NCBI RefSeq assembly: GCF_016401385.1
Contig: NZ_JAEACF010000001.1
Location: forward strand, 1,674,001-1,738,000
Source of the DNA: Fictibacillus halophilus
Lineage (GTDB): Bacteria; Bacillota; Bacilli; Bacillales; Fictibacillaceae
DNA length: 64,000 nucleotides
Direction: 5' to 3'
The position numbers and the translations under genes are program-made. Within the stretch, counting starts at the first letter, position 1. Each line of letters opens with the position of its first letter. The notes under the pieces were generated by a model that was given only the letters and a program-made list of their open reading frames with translations, was not told the DNA's origin and made no database searches. This document shows positions 61,298 to 64,000 of the stretch, piece by piece.

Positions 61298-61945
61298 ATG
61301 GTATCATATATGGATTATACATCTCCCTCTACTCAATATACGTTTGATGTAAATACGAGTCCTCTGTTCAAAAAAGACAGCCAAAATTATATTAATGTAT
61401 TGGGTATTAACCAGTTGAATACTTTAGAAAACGTATCGTTATTAGATATATTTATGAGTACGGGCAATGTAGTTGAGCCTCATTATCATCAGAATGCTGC
61501 TGAACTTGTATACTGTATCTCAGGCTCTGTTGTAGTATCAATTCTTAATCCATTTACAAAACAGTTATTGAACTTCAAGATCACACCAGGCCAAGTAGCC
61601 AATGTTCCTCAAGGATGGTGGCACTATGAAATTGCTTTAGAAGATAACACTCATATTCTAGCAATTTTTAATGCACCGACTCCTCAAGTTGTTCTTGGTT
61701 CAGATATACTGAGATTCACCCCTGCCAATGTAATGGCCCATACGTATTGTCTTGATGAGAATCAATGGAAAGAAACCGTTGCACCTGTTCAACCTTCTAC
61801 TTATATTGGGCCTTACACGAACTGTCAGCGAAACGCTGAATATACCTACCATTCAAATCATAATCAAACATATCAGCAGATGCAGTATGTTCAACAACAT
61901 CCTGAAACTCCGCACGTTCAGCCTTATCGGAACGTTTGGTGGTAA
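61298..61945 (+). CDS. Cupin-domain protein
   Basis: 215 residues. Single cupin barrel with first motif GNVVEPHYHQNAAELVYCISGSV (H-x-H, E) and second motif NVPQGWWHYEIALED (H), a metal site like that of oxalate decarboxylase-type or germin-like proteins. The C-terminal 40 residues are rich in N, Y, Q and H, a composition common in spore-coat proteins, so a coat role is a guess. The ATG at 61298 follows GAGGTG; the GTG at 61286 is in the same frame but sits inside that site. Confidence 0.8.
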   Translation: MVSYMDYTSPSTQYTFDVNTSPLFKKDSQNYINVLGINQLNTLENVSLLDIFMSTGNVVEPHYHQNAAELVYCISGSVVVSILNPFTKQLLNFKITPGQVANVPQGWWHYEIALEDNTHILAIFNAPTPQVVLGSDILRFTPANVMAHTYCLDENQWKETVAPVQPSTYIGPYTNCQRNAEYTYHSNHNQTYQQMQYVQQHPETPHVQPYRNVWW

Positions 61946-61971
61946 GGAATTCTCTACAACGAAAAAAGGCT

Positions 61972-62009
61972 TAAAAAACCGATCAGAAGTAAAAAATGGG
62001 CGGTTTTTT
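61972..62009 (+). terminator. Terminator of the cupin gene
   Basis: AAAAAACCG / CGGTTTTTT stem with a loop of about 20 bases. Confidence 0.7.
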
Positions 62010-62062
62010 GTGATTGAATTGGTTAGCTTGGAATCTTATTCTCCTGTAAATGTAGTGTAGGA

Positions 62063-62233
62063 TTAATCATCTTTAGCACGTAGAACAATAGTACCGTACC
62101 TCACAAAGCGCTTCATAGAATTATTACTTGAAATTTCTTTTTGATCTAAATAAAAATCATGCTGTCCTCTGAATACTACAAACCACACAATCATTACTAT
62201 GAAAAGTGCAATACCTGCTAAAAACCAAAACAT
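62063..62233 (-). CDS. Small single-helix membrane protein
   Basis: 56 residues: one N-terminal helix (FWFLAGIALFIVMIVWFVVF) and a hydrophilic tail with basic C-terminus. GGTGG lies before the ATG at 62233, a better start than the one at 62254. Function unknown. Confidence 0.55.
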   Translation of the reverse strand: MFWFLAGIALFIVMIVWFVVFRGQHDFYLDQKEISSNNSMKRFVRYGTIVLRAKDD

Positions 62234-62375
62234 AACATTCCACCTTTCTTTCAAATAAATAGTCGTTCTTTAAAAGTTAATATTATGATTATATTTTTAC
62301 TTCCTTAATATTACAATTATTAATGGTAAAATTAGGTTGTATTATTAAAGAATGACTGGAGGTTAGGTTTAAAGT

Positions 62376-62555
62376 ATGGGAATGACTTACTTAGATCTTT
62401 TTTTAACCTTATTTGTATATTTAGGATTACCTATTATTATCTTGGTATTGATCGTTAAAATAGTAGATTGGCAAGTGGAACAAATTCGTCAACGCAAGTT
62501 AAGGTATGAGTATTATGAAAAGAAAAGTCAAAAAGAAAAAGGGAATCATCATTGA
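62376..62555 (+). CDS. Small membrane protein, 59 aa
   Basis: ATG-started frame of 59 codons, just below the usual size limit. One hydrophobic helix (LFLTLFVYLGLPIIILVLIVKIV) is followed by a basic, charged tail (QIRQRKLRYEYYEKKSQ). GGAGG stands 13 bases upstream, with AGGT closer. A hairpin terminator overlaps the last codons. No family recognised. Confidence 0.6.
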   Translation: MGMTYLDLFLTLFVYLGLPIIILVLIVKIVDWQVEQIRQRKLRYEYYEKKSQKEKGNHH

Positions 62556-62577
62556 TTTCGCTTAAATTTCCCTTTTG
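62534..62577 (+). terminator. Terminator of the 59-aa gene
   Basis: AAAAGGGAAAT / ATTTCCCTTTT type arms around a loop of about 20 bases. Confidence 0.6.
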
Positions 62578-62601
62578 TATCATCTTCTACATTTTTTTAA
62601 T

Positions 62602-62907
62602 CTACCTTGCTGTTTTATCACGATAAACAATCAGTGTAACAACATTTAAAACGATTGTAACGATTAAGAGTGCTGCTGAAACAGACGCAGTTGCATACAT
62701 CGTATCCATAAGGGCACTCCAATCCTCAATCAACACCTTATGGTACGTATAAAATATTTGAAAACACAATGAAATTGCACAGGCACAGATACTAATGGTA
62801 GACAACATCATCCAGCTTTTGTTTTTCTTCCGTAATAAATTTACAACTGGCAAAATCCAAGCGATTAACCCTAATACGAGACTTCCAACATTCAGTAACC
62901 CAATCAT
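62602..62907 (-). CDS. Small membrane protein, unknown
   Basis: 101 residues with three helices: IGLLNVGSLVLGLIAWILPVV, WMMLSTISICACAISLCFQIF and a C-terminal SVSAALLIVTIVLNVVTLIVY, plus the loop RKKNKS. The second helix holds three cysteines. GGAGGCG precedes the ATG. No family is recognised. The reading is convergent with the preceding 59-aa gene. Confidence 0.65.
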   Translation of the reverse strand: MIGLLNVGSLVLGLIAWILPVVNLLRKKNKSWMMLSTISICACAISLCFQIFYTYHKVLIEDWSALMDTMYATASVSAALLIVTIVLNVVTLIVYRDKTAR

Positions 62908-62983
62908 TTAACACGCCTCCAGAAAATCTTCTTTATTAATCGTTATTTGTATTCTCTGCATTTGTCTTGATATCCTTTTAATA

Positions 62984-63013
62984 TAGAAAACACTGCAACC
63001 AATGGTTACAGTG
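62984..63013 (-). terminator. Terminator of the YciI-type gene
   Basis: CACTG / CAGTG stem with inner AACC / GGTT pairs, then GTTTTC on the minus strand. Confidence 0.65.
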
Positions 63014-63025
63014 CTAAGAAACGTG

Positions 63026-63322
63026 TTATTTCTTTATTAAAGAAACGCGAAAAGGATATAGGCTTCCAGTCATGATTTTTCCCTTAACCGCTGGATCATT
63101 CTCCATGATGCTTCGTGCTTCTACTTCATGAGTATTTTGAAGAATAACAACTCCAAAAGAAGCATCCAGACACGGTCCAGCCAATACCAATTTTCCCTTC
63201 TCTAACAAATCTTGAAGGTACAAAAAATGAGATTGAAGCTTTTCTTGTTCCTCTTCGGTCTGATTCTCCATTAAATCTGCTCTGACTGGTATAATTTGAT
63301 ATAGAAATTCAGTGATTTCCAA
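63026..63322 (-). CDS. YciI-family protein
   Basis: 98 residues with the YCII fold: FLYQIIPVRADLMENQTEEEQ, the YLQDLLEKGKLVLAGPCLDASFGVVILQ core (GP-x-x-D-x-x-F-G) and AVKGKIMTGSLYPFRVSL at the end. A second YciI protein is encoded at 23806 but is of the DGPF subtype. Function unknown. The start is a TTG after GGGGAGAG. Confidence 0.85.
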   Translation of the reverse strand: MEITEFLYQIIPVRADLMENQTEEEQEKLQSHFLYLQDLLEKGKLVLAGPCLDASFGVVILQNTHEVEARSIMENDPAVKGKIMTGSLYPFRVSLIKK

Positions 63323-63384
63323 ACGTATCTCTCCCCTTTAGAGAAAGAATTCTATCGATTTATGAAAAATCCTTTTAATTGCAA

Positions 63385-64000
63385 CTATCTTCTTTTTTTA
63401 GATCCGTCAGACTTTCTTTGCATGCTTTTTTCATTTTTCGGTGCAGGGCGTTTAGTAGATGGTCCTCTACTAGCACCTTCTTCTACGATGACTTGTCCTT
63501 TTTCTAGAAGCTGCTTTTGAAGAGGTACGTTCATCTTCGCCGTCCATTTTTTCACAGACGTTAATTCTGCTTTTGTTACTAACGAAACGACTGTACCTTC
63601 TTTCCCCATACGTCCCGTTCTTCCAGATCGGTGAACGTATTGCTTTACGTCTTCTGGCATTTCAAAATGAACCACGTGTGTAACGTCAGGAATATCCAAT
63701 CCACGTGTCGCGACATCGGTTGTTAAAAGAACAGGAATCTTTCCATTCTTAAAATCGTTAACGACTTTTTGACGATCTTGTTTCGTTGAATTACCTGCTA
63801 ATACACCTAGCTTAATCTTCTTGTACTCAAGTTTTGTTGCGAACTCATCCATCTTCATTGAACTATTGATGAAGACCATCGCTTTAATGCCAGGTGTGTG
63901 ACGAATCAGCTTGCGTAAGTTTTCGACTTTATCACGGTAATCAGACACCATAAACGTATGCGTCACTTCACTCTTCACTAAGTCTTTTTCTACTTTAACG
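63385..64000 (-). CDS. DEAD-box RNA helicase, C-terminal part (5' end outside the window)
   Basis: The frame is open to the window edge (the GTG at 63978 is internal), so the gene continues to the right. Visible is the second RecA domain: motif IV AMVFINSS, motif V LLTTDVATRGLDIPDV and motif VI YVHRSGRTGRMGKEG. After it comes a short basic tail (GASRGPSTKRPAPKNE, ending SDGSKKRR) typical of cold-shock RNA helicases. It unwinds RNA with ATP, probably in ribosome assembly or mRNA decay. The subfamily (CshA/CshB/other) cannot be told from this part. Confidence 0.92.
   Translation of the reverse strand, partial: VKVEKDLVKSEVTHTFMVSDYRDKVENLRKLIRHTPGIKAMVFINSSMKMDEFATKLEYKKIKLGVLAGNSTKQDRQKVVNDFKNGKIPVLLTTDVATRGLDIPDVTHVVHFEMPEDVKQYVHRSGRTGRMGKEGTVVSLVTKAELTSVKKWTAKMNVPLQKQLLEKGQVIVEEGASRGPSTKRPAPKNEKSMQRKSDGSKKRR

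Noticed and set aside
1..64000. tRNA, rRNA, CRISPR arrays, transposases, prophage genes
   Set aside because: None were recognised on reading through either strand; the decayed loci look like simple deletions and point mutations, not insertion-sequence scars.

Overview
The window looks like chromosomal DNA of a low-GC, Gram-positive, endospore-former-type Bacillaceae (Bacillus/Fictibacillus-like). This rests on AT-rich sequence, strong GGAGG ribosome binding sites, frequent TTG/GTG starts, lipobox lipoproteins, a YuzF-type protein, a Zur box of the Bacillus type, CcpA-type cre sites and PadR/LacI/GntR regulators. No rRNA, tRNA, CRISPR array, phage module or insertion sequence was recognised. 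It reads as accessory chromosome: many short transcription units, several of them decayed.

0-10 kb: the start of an AraC-type regulator gene, a small membrane protein, a VOC protein and a secreted M23 peptidase. Then a PadR/DUF1048 pair next to an ABC-2 drug-type exporter, with shared operators lying inside both promoters, topB, an aminoglycoside nucleotidyltransferase remnant and two lipoproteins. 10-20 kb: a P-loop kinase/GNAT pair, a YuzF protein, a cupin protein, a MEDS protein and a small unlisted 48-aa gene. A structured non-coding element (perfect H-type pseudoknot plus terminator) follows, then a frameshifted amino-acid permease with a cre site, a NUDIX hydrolase and a membrane-anchored serine hydrolase. 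19.5-35 kb: a junction of two truncated genes (epimerase and methyltransferase), then a run of small metabolic or stress genes. These include an esterase/PadR operon with a palindromic operator, a bcrC-like gene broken by an in-frame TGA, a 34-aa ORF with its own RBS and terminator, an Lrp regulator, a chloramphenicol-phosphotransferase-like protein and a YitT protein.

35-45.5 kb: a complete fructan/fructooligosaccharide operon read leftward. It comprises a LacI regulator, two permeases, a lipoprotein binding protein, fructokinase, an intracellular GH32, a LamG-GH32 and a YesL-like protein. Overlapping LacI operators lie at the promoter. The transporter lacks its own ATPase, so a shared MsmX-type ATPase is expected. 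Imported oligosaccharide would be cut to fructose by the two GH32 enzymes and phosphorylated by the kinase.

45.6-49 kb: a methyltransferase/response regulator/histidine kinase operon and a VTT-domain membrane protein share a promoter motif, suggesting one envelope-stress regulon. 50-52.6 kb: a PadR/HAAS-domain/lipoprotein/small membrane protein operon under a perfect 28-bp palindrome. 52.7-59.5 kb: a MATE exporter and a five-gene Nik/Opp-type ABC importer preceded by two Zur boxes, so probably zinc (or zinc-metallophore) uptake. 59.6-64 kb: small membrane proteins, a cupin, a YciI protein and the 3' part of a DEAD-box helicase gene that runs off the window.
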